Part shown: piece by piece, positions 27,801-42,800 of the stretch
How the letters are laid out: every line of letters starts with the position of its first letter
How positions within the stretch are numbered: the first letter of the stretch is position 1
NCBI RefSeq assembly: GCF_900963305.1
Contig: NC_042524.1
Location: 11,258,693 to 11,322,692 of the forward strand
DNA: 64,000 bases
Reading direction: 5' to 3'
Origin: Echeneis naucrates
Taxonomy: Eukaryota > Chordata > Actinopteri > Carangiformes > Echeneidae
Notes under the pieces: generated by a model
Databases searched by the model: none
What the model was told of the DNA's origin: nothing
What the model saw: only the letters and a program-made list of their open reading frames with translations
Translations under genes and position numbers: made by a program

Positions 27801-30800
27801 TTCCATTTGAAGTATTTTATGGATCGAGTGACTTGAGAAGTGGACGTTGACTGCAGTTTGGTTCAACGTCAGGGTTTCTGACCATGACAAGTTAAAAGTT
27901 ACCACGAGCTAGCCAGGAGTCGAACCTAGAATCTTCTGATCCGTAGTCAGACGCGTTATCCATTGCGCCACTAGCCCTGCTTCTAGTTGTCCATTAAAAA
28001 CATAGGGGATCCAGTATTTGTCATTATTTGTCATAAAATTGCATCCGATCATGGACGACATTCAGATGTCGTGAGAATATGTTGAGAACTAAAAGTGGAC
28101 TTGCATCCCTCTTGCCGTGACCCGGATTCGAATCGGGGTTGCTGCGGCCACAACGCAGAGTACTAACCACTATACGATCACGGCTGTTTCCCAATGCCAG
28201 CTGTTGTGATTTTCATGTAGTTTTATTGCTGGCACAAAAAGTACCTTAAGTTTCCTCCAAGTGGCTGAGCTCAATGTGGGATACAAGGCAGTCATTTTCA
28301 GGAATAACTCATCTGTAACTTTGAAGGCTTTTCCCCACAAACATTTTCCATGAACTGAATGTCAGAATGTTCATAAAACTCCTACAAAAGGTGAAGGCCA
28401 GGTTAGAGGATTCGGAAATTTTTTCTCTTGCGTTGAGAAGCAATTCACTCATTCCATTTGAAGTATTTCATGGATCGAGTGACTTGAGAAGTGGACGTTG
28501 ACTGCAGTTTGGTTCAGAGTCAGGGTTTCTGACCCTGACAAGTTAAACGTTTCCACGAGCCAGACCTAGAATCTTCTGGTCGGTAGTTAGACGCGTTATC
28601 CATTGCGCCAATAGCATTGAGTCTAATCTTCCATGAAAAACTCAGGGGATCCAGTATTTGTCATTATTTGTCATAAAATTGCAGTGAGACTATGTTGAGA
28701 ACTAAAACTAGACTGGCATCCCTGCTTGCCGTGACCCGGATTCGGACCGGGGTTGCTGCGGCCACAACGCAGAGTACTAACCACTATACGATCACGGCTG
28801 TTTACCTATGCCAACTGTTATGATTTTTATGTCGTTTTACTGCTGGCAGTAGGGTACAAAAATTACCTTAAGTTTCCTCCCAGGGGCTGAGCTCAATGTG
28901 GGACACAAGGCAGTCATTTTCAGGAATAACTCGTCTGTAACTTTGAAGGCTTTTCCCCACAAACATTTTCCATGAAATCAATATCAGAATGTTCATAAAA
29001 CTCCTACAAAAGGTGAAGGCCAGGTTAGAGGATTCTGAAGCTTTTTCCTCTTGCGTTGAGAAGCAATTCACTCATTCCATTTGAAGTATTTTATGGATCG
29101 AGTGACTTGAGAAGTGGACGTTGACTGCAGTTTGGTTCAACGTCAGGGTTTCTGACCATGACAAGTTAAAAGTTACCACGAGCTAGCCAGGAGTCGAACC
29201 TAGAATCTTCTGATCCGTAGTCAGACGCGTTATCCATTGCGCCACTAGCCCTGCTTCTAGTTGTCCATTAAAAACATAGGGGATCCAGTATTTGTCATTA
29301 TTTGTCATAAAATTGCATCCGATCATGGACGACATTCAGATGTCGTGAGAATATGTTGAGAACTAAAAGTGGACTTGCATCCCTCTTGCCGTGACCCGGA
29401 TTCGAACCGGGGTTGCTGCGGCCACAACGCAGAGTACTAACCACTATACGATCACGGCTGTTTCCCAATGCCAGCTGTTGTGATTTTCATGTAGTTTTAT
29501 TGCTGGCACAAAAAGTACCTTAAGTTTCCTCCAAGTGGCTGAGCTCAATGTGGGATACAAGGCAGTCATTTTCAGGAATAACTCATCTGTAACTTTGAAG
29601 GCTTTTCCCCACAAACATTTTCCATGAACTGAATGTCAGAATGTTCATAAAACTCCTACAAAAGGTGAAGGCCAGGTTAGAGGATTCGGAAATTTTTTCT
29701 CTTGCGTTGAGAAGCAATTCACTCATTTCATTTGAAGTATTTCATGGATCGAGTGACTTGAGAAGTGGACGTTGACTGCAGTTTGGTTCAGAGTCAGGGT
29801 TTCTGACCCTGACAAGTTAAACGTTTCCACGAGCCAGACCTAGAATCTTCTGGTCGGTAGTTAGACGCGTTATCCATTGCGCCAATAGCATTGAGTCTAA
29901 TCTTCCATGAAAAACTCAGGGGATCCAGTATTTGTCATTATTTGTCATAAAATTGCAGTGAGAATATGTTGAGAACTAAAACTAGACTGGCATCCCTGCT
30001 TGCCGTGACCCGGATTCGGACCGGGGTTGCTGCGGCCACAACGCAGAGTACTAACCACTATACGATCACGGCTGTTTACCTATGCCAACTGTTATGATTT
30101 TTATGTCGTTTTACTGCTGGCAGTAGGGTACAAAAATTACCTTAAGTTTCCTCCCAGGGGCTGAGCTCAATGTGGGACACAAGGCAGTCATTTTCAGGAA
30201 TAACTCGTCTGTAACTTTGAAGGCTTTTCCCCACAAACATTTTCCATGAAATCAATATCAGAATGTTCATAAAACTCCTACAAAAGGTGAAGGCCAGGTT
30301 AGAGGATTCTGAAGCTTTTTCCTCTTGCGTTGAGAAGCAATTCACTCATTCCATTTGAAGTATTTTATGGATCGAGTGACTTGAGAAGTGGACGTTGACT
30401 GCAGTTTGGTTCAACGTCAGGGTTTCTGACCATGACAAGTTAAAAGTTACCACGAGCTAGCCAGGAGTCGAACCTAGAATCTTCTGATCCGTAGTCAGAC
30501 GCGTTATCCATTGCGCCACTAGCCCTGCTTCTAGTTGTCCATTAAAAACATAGGGGATCCAGTATTTGTCATTATTTGTCATAAAATTGCATCCGATCAT
30601 GGACGACATTCAGATGTCGTGAGAATATGTTGAGAACTAAAAGTGGACTTGCATCCCTCTTGCCGTGACCCGGATTCGAACCGGGGTTGCTGCGGCCACA
30701 ACGCAGAGTACTAACCACTATACGATCACGGCTGTTTCCCAATGCCAGCTGTTGTGATTTTCATGTAGTTTTATTGCTGGCACAAAAAGTACCTTAAGTT

Positions 30801-33800
30801 TCCTCCAAGTGGCTGAGCTCAATGTGGGATACAAGGCAGTCATTTTCAGGAATAACTCATCTGTAACTTTGAAGGCTTTTCCCCACAAACATTTTCCATG
30901 AACTGAATGTCAGAATGTTCATAAAACTCCTACAAAAGGTGAAGGCCAGGTTAGAGGATTCGGAAATTTTTTCTCTTGCGTTGAGAAGCAATTCACTCAT
31001 TTCATTTGAAGTATTTCATGGATCGAGTGACTTGAGAAGTGGACGTTGACTGCAGTTTGGTTCAGAGTCAGGGTTTCTGACCCTGACAAGTTAAACGTTT
31101 CCACGAGCCAGACCTAGAATCTTCTGGTCGGTAGTTAGACGCGTTATCCATTGCGCCAATAGCATTGAGTCTAATCTTCCATGAAAAACTCAGGGGATCC
31201 AGTATTTGTCATTATTTGTCATAAAATTGCAGTGAGAATATGTTGAGAACTAAAACTAGACTGGCATCCCTGCTTGCCGTGACCCGGATTCGGACCGGGG
31301 TTGCTGCGGCCACAACGCAGAGTACTAACCACTATACGATCACGGCTGTTTACCTATGCCAACTGTTATGATTTTTATGTCGTTTTACTGCTGGCAGTAG
31401 GGTACAAAAATTACCTTAAGTTTCCTCCCAGGGGCTGAGCTCAATGTGGGACACAAGGCAGTCATTTTCAGGAATAACTCGTCTGTAACTTTGAAGGCTT
31501 TTCCCCACAAACATTTTCCATGAAATCAATATCAGAATGTTCATAAAACTCCTACAAAAGGTGAAGGCCAGGTTAGAGGATTCTGAAGCTTTTTCCTCTT
31601 GCGTTGAGAAGCAATTCACTCATTCCATTTGAAGTATTTTATGGATCGAGTGACTTGAGAAGTGGACGTTGACTGCAGTTTGGTTCAACGTCAGGGTTTC
31701 TGACCATGACAAGTTAAAAGTTACCACGAGCTAGCCAGGAGTCGAACCTAGAATCTTCTGATCCGTAGTCAGACGCGTTATCCATTGCGCCACTAGCCCT
31801 GCTACTAGTTGTCCATTAAAAACATAGGGGATCCAGTATTTGTCATTATTTGTCATAAAATTGCATCCGATCATGGACGACATTCAGATGTCGTGAGAAT
31901 ATGTTGAGAACTAAAAGTGGACTTGCATCCCTCTTGCCGTGACCCGGATTCGAACCGGGGTTGCTGCGGCCACAACGCAGAGTACTAACCACTATACGAT
32001 CACGGCTGTTTCCCAATGCCAGCTGTTGTGATTTTCATGTAGTTTTATTGCTGGCACAAAAAGTACCTTAAGTTTCCTCCAAGTGGCTGAGCTCAATGTG
32101 GGATACAAGGCAGTCATTTTCAGGAATAACTCATCTGTAACTTTGAAGGCTTTTCCCCACAAACATTTTCCATGAACTGAATGTCAGAATGTTCATAAAA
32201 CTCCTACAAAAGGTGAAGGCCAGGTTAGAGGATTCGGAAATTTTTTCTCTTGCGTTGAGAAGCAATTCACTCATTTCATTTGAAGTATTTCATGGATCGA
32301 GTGACTTGAGAAGTGGACGTTGACTGCAGTTTGGTTCAGAGTCAGGGTTTCTGACCCTGACAAGTTAAACGTTTCCACGAGCCAGACCTAGAATCTTCTG
32401 GTCGGTAGTTAGACGCGTTATCCATTGCGCCAATAGCATTGAGTCTAATCTTCCATGAAAAACTCAGGGGATCCAGTATTTGTCATTATTTGTCATAAAA
32501 TTGCAGTGAGAATATGTTGAGAACTAAAACTAGACTGGCATCCCTGCTTGCCGTGACCCGGATTCGGACCGGGGTTGCTGCGGCCACAACGCAGAGTACT
32601 AACCACTATACGATCACGGCTGTTTACCTATGCCAACTGTTATGATTTTTATGTCGTTTTACTGCTGGCAGTAGGGTACAAAAATTACCTTAAGTTTCCT
32701 CCCAGGGGCTGAGCTCAATGTGGGACACAAGGCAGTCATTTTCAGGAATAACTCGTCTGTAACTTTGAAGGCTTTTCCCCACAAACATTTTCCATGAAAT
32801 CAATATCAGAATGTTCATAAAACTCCTACAAAAGGTGAAGGCCAGGTTAGAGGATTCTGAAGCTTTTTCCTCTTGCGTTGAGAAGCAATTGACTCATTCC
32901 ATTTGAAGTATTTTATGGATCGAGTGACTTGAGAAGTGGACGTTGACTGCAGTTTGGTTCAACGTCAGGGTTTCTGACCATGACAAGTTAAAAGTTACCA
33001 CGAGCTAGCCAGGAGTCGAACCTAGAATCTTCTGATCCGTAGTCAGACGCGTTATCCATTGCGCCACTAGCCCTGCTACTAGTTGTCCATTAAAAACATA
33101 GGGGATCCAGTATTTGTCATTATTTGTCATAAAATTGCATCCGATCATGGACGACATTCAGATGTCGTGAGAATATGTTGAGAACTAAAAGTGGACTTGC
33201 ATCCCTCTTGCCGTGACCCGGATTCGAACCGGGGTTGCTGCGGCCACAACGCAGAGTACTAACCACTATACGATCACGGCTGTTTCCCAATGCCAGCTGT
33301 TGTGATTTTCATGTAGTTTTATTGCTGGCACAAAAAGTACCTTAAGTTTCCTCCAAGTGGCTGAGCTCAATGTGGGATACAAGGCAGTCATTTTCAGGAA
33401 TAACTCATCTGTAACTTTGAAGGCTTTTCCCCACAAACATTTTCCATGAACTGAATGTCAGAATGTTCATAAAACTCCTACAAAAGGTGAAGGCCAGGTT
33501 AGAGGATTCGGAAATTTTTTCTCTTGCGTTGAGAAGCAATTCACTCATTCCATTTGAAGTATTTCATGGATCGAGTGACTTGAGAAGTGGACGTTGACTG
33601 CAGTTTGGTTCAGAGTCAGGGTTTCTGACCCTGACAAGTTAAACGTTTCCACGAGCCAGACCTAGAATCTTCTGGTCGGTAGTTAGACGCGTTATCCATT
33701 GCGCCAATAGCATTGAGTCTAATCTTCCATGAAAAACTCAGGGGATCCAGTATTTGTCATTATTTGTCATAAAATTGCAGTGAGAATATGTTGAGAACTA

Positions 33801-36800
33801 AAACTAGACTGGCATCCCTGCTTGCCGTGACCCGGATTCGGACCGGGGTTGCTGCGGCCACAACGCAGAGTACTAACCACTATACGATCACGGCTGTTTA
33901 CCTATGCCAACTGTTATGATTTTTATGTCGTTTTACTGCTGGCAGTAGGGTACAAAAATTACCTTAAGTTTCCTCCCAGGGGCTGAGCTCAATGTGGGAC
34001 ACAAGGCAGTCATTTTCAGGAATAACTCGTCTGTAACTTTGAAGGCTTTTCCCCACAAACATTTTCCATGAAATCAATATCAGAATGTTCATAAAACTCC
34101 TACAAAAGGTGAAGGCCAGGTTAGAGGATTCTGAAGCTTTTTCCTCTTGCGTTGAGAAGCAATTGACTCATTCCATTTGAAGTATTTTATGGATCGAGTG
34201 ACTTGAGAAGTGGACGTTGACTGCAGTTTGGTTCAACGTCAGGGTTTCTGACCATGACAAGTTAAAAGTTACCACGAGCTAGCCAGGAGTCGAACCTAGA
34301 ATCTTCTGATCCGTAGTCAGACGCGTTATCCATTGCGCCACTAGCCCTGCTACTAGTTGTCCATTAAAAACATAGGGGATCCAGTATTTGTCATTATTTG
34401 TCATAAAATTGCATCCGATCATGGACGACATTCAGATGTCGTGAGAATATGTTGAGAACTAAAAGTGGACTTGCATCCCTCTTGTCGTGACCCGGATTCG
34501 AACCGGGGTTGCTGCGGCCACAACGCAGAGTACTAACCACTATACGATCACGGCTATTTCCCAATGCCAGCTGTTGTGATTTTCATGTAGTTTTATTGCT
34601 GGCACAAAAAGTACCTTAAGTTTCCTCCAAGTGGCTGAGCTCAATGTGGGATACAAGGCAGTCATTTTCAGGAATAACTCATCTGTAACTTTGAAGGCTT
34701 TTCCCCACAAACATTTTCCATGAACTGAATGTCAGAATGTTCATAAAACTCCTACAAAAGGTGAAGGCCAGGTTAGAGGATTCGGAAATTTTTTCTCTTG
34801 CGTTGAGAAGCAATTCACTCATTCCATTTGAAGTATTTCATGGATCGAGTGACTTGAGAAGTGGACGTTGACTGCAGTTTGGTTCAGAGTCAGGGTTTCT
34901 GACCCTGACAAGTTAAACGTTTCCACGAGCCAGACCTAGAATCTTCTGGTCGGTAGTTAGACGCGTTATCCATTGCGCCAATAGCATTGAGTCTAATCTT
35001 CCATGAAAAACTCAGGGGATCCAGTATTTGTCATTATTTGTCATAAAATTGCAGTGAGAATATGTTGAGAACTAAAACTAGACTGGCATCCCTGCTTGCC
35101 GTGACCCGGATTCGGACCGGGGTTGCTGCGGCCACAACGCAGAGTACTAACCACTATACTATCACGGCTGTTTACCTATGCCAACTGTTATGATTTTTAT
35201 GTCGTTTTACTGCTGGCAGTAGGGTACAAAAATTACCTTAAGTTTCCTCCCAGGGGCTGAGCTCAATGTGGGACACAAGGCAGTCATTTTCAGGAATAAC
35301 TCGTCTGTAACTTTGAAGGCTTTTCCCCACAAACATTTTCCATGAAATCAATATCAGAATGTTCATAAAACTCCTACAAAAGGTGAAGGCCAGGTTAGAG
35401 GATTCTGAAGCTTTTTCCTCTTGCGTTGAGAAGCAATTCACTCATTCCATTTGAAGTATTTTATGGATCGAGTGACTTGAGAAGTGGACGTTGACTGCAG
35501 TTTGGTTCAACGTCAGGGTTTCTGACCATGACAAGTTAAAAGTTACCACGAGCTAGCCAGGAGTCGAACCTAGAATCTTCTGATCCGTAGTCAGACGCGT
35601 TATCCATTGCGCCACTAGCCCTGCTTCTAGTTGTCCATTAAAAACATAGGGGATGCAGTATTTGTCATTATTTGTCATAAAATTGCATCCGATCATGGAC
35701 GACATTCAGATGTCGTGAGAATATGTTGAGAACTAAAAGTGGACTTGCATCCCTCTTGCCGTGACCCGGATTCGAACCGGGGTTGCTGCGGCCACAACGC
35801 AGAGTACTAACCACTATACGATCACGGCTGTTTCCCAATGCCAGCTGTTGTGATTTTCATGTAGTTTTATTGCTGGCACAAAAAGTACCTTAAGTTTCCT
35901 CCAAGTGGCTGAGCTCAATGTGGGATACAAGGCAGTCATTTTCAGGAATAACTCATCTGTAACTTTGAAGGCTTTTCCCCACAAACATTTTCCATGAACT
36001 GAATGTCAGAATGTTCATAAAACTCCTACAAAAGGTGAAGGCCAGGTTAGAGGATTCGGAAATTTTTTCTCTTGCGTTGAGAAGCAATTCACTCATTCCA
36101 TTTGAAGTATTTCATGGATCGAGTGACTTGAGAAGTGGACGTTGACTGCAGTTTGGTTCAGAGTCAGGGTTTCTGACCCTGACAAGTTAAACGTTTCCAC
36201 GAGCCAGACCTAGAATCTTCTGGTCGGTAGTTAGACGCGTTATCCATTGCGCCAATAGCATTGAGTCTAATCTTCCATGAAAAACTCAGGGGATCCAGTA
36301 TTTGTCATTATTTGTCATAAAATTGCAGTGAGAATATGTTGAGAACTAAAACTAGACTGGCATCCCTGCTTGCCGTGACCCGGATTCGGACCGGGGTTGC
36401 TGCGGCCACAACGCAGAGTACTAACCACTATACGATCACGGCTGTTTACCTATGCCAACTGTTATGATTTTTATGTCGTTTTACTGCTGGCAGTAGGGTA
36501 CAAAAATTACCTTAAGTTTCCTCCCAGGGGCTGAGCTCAATGTGGGACACAAGGCAGTCATTTTCAGGAATAACTCGTCTGTAACTTTGAAGGCTTTTCC
36601 CCACAAACATTTTCCATGAAATCAATATCAGAATGTTCATAAAACTCCTACAAAAGGTGAAGGCCAGGTTAGAGGATTCTGAAGCTTTTTCCTCTTGCGT
36701 TGAGAAGCAATTCACTCATTCCATTTGAAGTATTTTATGGATCGAGTGACTTGAGAAGTGGACGTTGACTGCAGTTTGGTTCAACGTCAGGGTTTCTGAC

Positions 36801-39800
36801 CATGACAAGTTAAAAGTTACCACGAGCTAGCCAGGAGTCGAACCTAGAATCTTCTGATCCGTAGTCAGACGCGTTATCCATTGCGCCACTAGCCCTGCTT
36901 CAAGTTGTCCATTAAAAACATAGGGGATCCAGTATTTGTCATTATTTGTCATAAAATTGCATCCGATCATGGACGACATTCAGATGTCGTGAGAATATGT
37001 TGAGAACTAAAAGCGGACTTGCATCCCTCTTGCCGTGACCCGGATTCGAACCGGGGTTGCTGCGGCCACAACGCAGAGTACTAACCACTATACGATCACG
37101 GCTGTTTCCCAATGCCAGCTGTTGTGATTTTCATGTAGTTTTATTGCTGGCACAAAAAGTACCTTAAGTTTCCTCCAAGTGGCTGAGCTCAATGTGGGAT
37201 ACAAGGCAGTCATTTTCAGGAATAACTCATCTGTAACTTTGAAGGCTTTTCCCCACAAACATTTTCCATGAACTGAATGTCAGAATGTTCATAAAACTCC
37301 TACAAAAGGTGAAGGCCAGGTTAGAGGATTCGGAAATTTTTTCTCTTGCGTTGAGAAGCAATTCACTCATTCCATTTGAAGTATTTCATGGATCGAGTGA
37401 CTTGAGAAGTGGACGTTGACTGCAGTTTGGTTCAGAGTCAGGGTTTCTGACCCTGACAAGTTAAACGTTTCCACGAGCCAGACCTAGAATCTTCTGGTCG
37501 GTAGTTAGACGCGTTATCCATTGCGCCAATAGCATTGAGTCTAATCTTCCATGAAAAACTCAGGGGATCCAGTATTTGTCATTATTTGTCATAAAATTGC
37601 AGTGAGAATATGTTGAGAACTAAAACTAGACTGGCATCCCTGCTTGCCGTGACCCGGATTCGGACCGGGGTTGCTGCGGCCACAACGCAGAGTACTAACC
37701 ACTATACTATCACGGCTGTTTACCTATGCCAACTGTTATGATTTTTATGTCGTTTTACTGCTGGCAGTAGGGTACAAAAATTACCTTAAGTTTCCTCCCA
37801 GGGGCTGAGCTCAATGTGGGACACAAGGCAGTCATTTTCAGGAATAACTCGTCTGTAACTTTGAAGGCTTTTCCCCACAAACATTTTCCATGAAATCAAT
37901 ATCAGAATGTTCATAAAACTCCTACAAAAGGTGAAGGCCAGGTTAGAGGATTCTGAAGCTTTTTCCTCTTGCGTTGAGAAGCAATTCACTCATTCCATTT
38001 GAAGTATTTTATGGATCGAGTGACTTGAGAAGTGGACGTTGACTGCAGTTTGGTTCAACGTCAGGGTTTCTGACCATGACAAGTTAAAAGTTACCACGAG
38101 CTAGCCAGGAGTCGAACCTAGAATCTTCTGATCCGTAGTCAGACGCGTTATCCATTGCGCCACTAGCCCTGCTTCTAGTTGTCCATTAAAAACATAGGGG
38201 ATCCAGTATTTGTCATTATTTGTCATAAAATTGCATCCGATCATGGACGACATTCAGATGTCGTGAGAATATGTTGAGAACTAAAAGTGGACTTGCATCC
38301 CTCTTGCCGTGACCCGGATTCGAACCGGGGTTGCTGCGGCCACAACGCAGAGTACTAACCACTATACGATCACGGCTGTTTCCCAATGCCAGCTGTTGTG
38401 ATTTTCATGTAGTTTTATTGCTGGCACAAAAAGTACCTTAAGTTTCCTCCAAGTGGCTGAGCTCAATGTGGGATACAAGGCAGTCATTTTCAGGAATAAC
38501 TCATCTGTAACTTTGAAGGCTTTTCCCCACAAACATTTTCCATGAACTGAATGTCAGAATGTTCATAAAACTCCTACAAAAGGTGAAGGCCAGGTTAGAG
38601 GATTCGGAAATTTTTTCTCTTGCGTTGAGAAGCAATTCACTCATTCCATTTGAAGTATTTCATGGATCGAGTGACTTGAGAAGTGGACGTTGACTGCAGT
38701 TTGGTTCAGAGTCAGGGTTTCTGACCCTGACAAGTTAAACGTTTCCACGAGCCAGACCTAGAATCTTCTGGTCGGTAGTTAGACGCGTTATCCATTGCGC
38801 CAATAGCATTGAGTCTAATCTTCCATGAAAAACTCAGGGGATCCAGTATTTGTCATTATTTGTCATAAAATTGCAGTGAGAATATGTTGAGAACTAAAAC
38901 TAGACTGGCATCCCTGCTTGCCGTGACCCGGATTCGGACCGGGGTTGCTGCGGCCACAACGCAGAGTACTAACCACTATACGATCACGGCTGTTTACCTA
39001 TGCCAACTGTTATGATTTTTATGTCGTTTTACTGCTGGCAGTAGGGTACAAAAATTACCTTAAGTTTCCTCCCAGGGGCTGAGCTCAATGTGGGACACAA
39101 GGCAGTCATTTTCAGGAATAACTCGTCTGTAACTTTGAAGGCTTTTCCCCACAAACATTTTCCATGAAATCAATATCAGAATGTTCATAAAACTCCTACA
39201 AAAGGTGAAGGCCAGGTTAGAGGATTCTGAAGCTTTTTCCTCTTGCGTTGAGAAGCAATTCACTCATTCCATTTGAAGTATTTTATGGATCGAGTGACTT
39301 GAGAAGTGGACGTTGACTGCAGTTTGGTTCAACGTCAGGGTTTCTGACCATGACAAGTTAAAAGTTACCACGAGCTAGCCAGGAGTCGAACCTAGAATCT
39401 TCTGATCCGTAGTCAGACGCGTTATCCATTGCGCCACTAGCCCTGCTTCAAGTTGTCCATTAAAAACATAGGGGATCCAGTATTTGTCATTATTTGTCAT
39501 AAAATTGCATCCGATCATGGACGACATTCAGATGTCGTGAGAATATGTTGAGAACTAAAAGCGGACTTGCATCCCTCTTGCCGTGACCCGGATTCGAACC
39601 GGGGTTGCTGCGGCCACAACGCAGAGTACTAACCACTATACGATCACGGCTGTTTCCCAATGCCAGCTGTTGTGATTTTCATGTAGTTTTATTGCTGGCA
39701 CAAAAAGTACCTTAAGTTTCCTCCAAGTGGCTGAGCTCAATGTGGGATACAAGGCAGTCATTTTCAGGAATAACTCATCTGTAACTTTGAAGGCTTTTCC

Positions 39801-42800
39801 CCACAAACATTTTCCATGAACTGAATGTCAGAATGTTCATAAAACTCCTACAAAAGGTGAAGGCCAGGTTAGAGGATTCGGAAATTTTTTCTCTTGCGTT
39901 GAGAAGCAATTCACTCATTCCATTTGAAGTATTTCATGGATCGAGTGACTTGAGAAGTGGACGTTGACTGCAGTTTGGTTCAGAGTCAGGGTTTCTGACC
40001 CTGACAAGTTAAACGTTTCCACGAGCCAGACCTAGAATCTTCTGGTCGGTAGTTAGACGCGTTATCCATTGCGCCAATAGCATTGAGTCTAATCTTCCAT
40101 GAAAAACTCAGGGGATCCAGTATTTGTCATTATTTGTCATAAAATTGCAGTGAGAATATGTTGAGAACTAAAACTAGACTGGCATCCCTGCTTGCCGTGA
40201 CCCGGATTCGGACCGGGGTTGCTGCGGCCACAACGCAGAGTACTAACCACTATACGATCACGGCTGTTTACCTATGCCAACTGTTATGATTTTTATGTCG
40301 TTTTACTGCTGGCAGTAGGGTACAAAAATTACCTTAAGTTTCCTCCCAGGGGCTGAGCTCAATGTGGGACACAAGGCAGTCATTTTCAGGAATAACTCGT
40401 CTGTAACTTTGAAGGCTTTTCCCCACAAACATTTTCCATGAAATCAATATCAGAATGTTCATAAAACTCCTACAAAAGGTGAAGGCCAGGTTAGAGGATT
40501 CTGAAGCTTTTTCCTCTTGCGTTGAGAAGCAATTCACTCATTCCATTTGAAGTATTTTATGGATCGAGTGACTTGAGAAGTGGACGTTGACTGCAGTTTG
40601 GTTCAACGTCAGGGTTTCTGACCATGACAAGTTAAAAGTTACCACGAGCTAGCCAGGAGTCGAACCTAGAATCTTCTGATCCGTAGTCAGACGCGTTATC
40701 CATTGCGCCACTAGCCCTGCTTCTAGTTGTCCATTAAAAACATAGGGGATCCAGTATTTGTCATTATTTGTCATAAAATTGCATCCGATCATGGACGACA
40801 TTCAGATGTCGTGAGAATATGTTGAGAACTAAAAGCGGACTTGCATCCCTCTTGCCGTGACCCGGATTCGAACCGGGGTTGCTGCGGCCACAACGCAGAG
40901 TACTAACCACTATACGATCACGGCTGTTTCCCAATGCCAGCTGTTGTGATTTTCATGTAGTTTTATTGCTGGCACAAAAAGTACCTTAAGTTTCCTCCAA
41001 GTGGCTGAGCTCAATGTGGGATACAAGGCAGTCATTTTCAGGAATAACTCATCTGTAACTTTGAAGGCTTTTCCCCACAAACATTTTCCATGAACTGAAT
41101 GTCAGAATGTTCATAAAACTCCTACAAAAGGTGAAGGCCAGGTTAGAGGATTCGGAAATTTTTTCTCTTGCGTTGAGAAGCAATTCACTCATTCCATTTG
41201 AAGTATTTCATGGATCGAGTGACTTGAGAAGTGGACGTTGACTGCAGTTTGGTTCAGAGTCAGGGTTTCTGACCCTGACAAGTTAAACGTTTCCACGAGC
41301 CAGACCTAGAATCTTCTGGTCGGTAGTTAGACGCGTTATCCATTGCGCCAATAGCATTGAGTCTAATCTTCCATGAAAAACTCAGGGGATCCAGTATTTG
41401 TCATTATTTGTCATAAAATTGCAGTGAGAATATGTTGAGAACTAAAACTAGACTGGCATCCCTGCTTGCCGTGACCCGGATTCGGACCGGGGTTGCTGCG
41501 GCCACAACGCAGAGTACTAACCACTATACGATCACGGCTGTTTACCTATGCCAACTGTTATGATTTTTATGTCGTTTTACTGCTGGCAGTAGGGTACAAA
41601 AATTACCTTAAGTTTCCTCCCAGGGGCTGAGCTCAATGTGGGACACAAGGCAGTCATTTTCAGGAATAACTCGTCTGTAACTTTGAAGGCTTTTCCCCAC
41701 AAACATTTTCCATGAAATCAATATCAGAATGTTCATAAAACTCCTACAAAAGGTGAAGGCCAGGTTAGAGGATTCTGAAGCTTTTTCCTCTTGCGTTGAG
41801 AAGCAATTCACTCATTCCATTTGAAGTATTTTATGGATCGAGTGACTTGAGAAGTGGACGTTGACTGCAGTTTGGTTCAACGTCAGGGTTTCTGACCATG
41901 ACAAGTTAAAAGTTACCACGAGCTAGCCAGGAGTCGAACCTAGAATCTTCTGATCCGTAGTCAGACGCTTTATCCATTGCGCCACTAGCCCTGCTTCTAG
42001 TTGTCCATTAAAAACATAGGGGATCCAGTATTTGTCATTATTTGTCATAAAATTGCATCCGATCATGGACGACATTCAGATGTCGTGAGAATATGTTGAG
42101 AACTAAAAGCGGACTTGCATCCCTCTTGCCGTGACCCGGATTCGAACCGGGGTTGCTGCGGCCACAACGCAGAGTACTAACCACTATACGATCACGGCTG
42201 TTTCCCAATGCCAGCTGTTGTGATTTTCATGTAGTTTTATTGCTGGCACAAAAAGTACCTTAAGTTTCCTCCAAGTGGCTGAGCTCAATGTGGGATACAA
42301 GGCAGTCATTTTCAGGAATAACTCATCTGTAACTTTGAAGGCTTTTCCCCACAAACATTTTCCATGAACTGAATGTCAGAATGTTCATAAAACTCCTACA
42401 AAAGGTGAAGGCCAGGTTAGAGGATTCGGAAATTTTTTCTCTTGCGTTGAGAAGCAATTCACTCATTCCATTTGAAGTATTTCATGGATCGAGTGACTTG
42501 AGAAGTGGACGTTGACTGCAGTTTGGTTCAGAGTCAGGGTTTCTGACCCTGACAAGTTAAACGTTTCCACGAGCCAGACCTAGAATCTTCTGGTCGGTAG
42601 TTAGACGCGTTATCCATTGCGCCAATAGCATTGAGTCTAATCTTCCATGAAAAACTCAGGGGATCCAGTATTTGTCATTATTTGTCATAAAATTGCAGTG
42701 AGAATATGTTGAGAACTAAAACTAGACTGGCATCCCTGCTTGCCGTGACCCGGATTCGGACCGGGGTTGCTGCGGCCACAACGCAGAGTACTAACCACTA

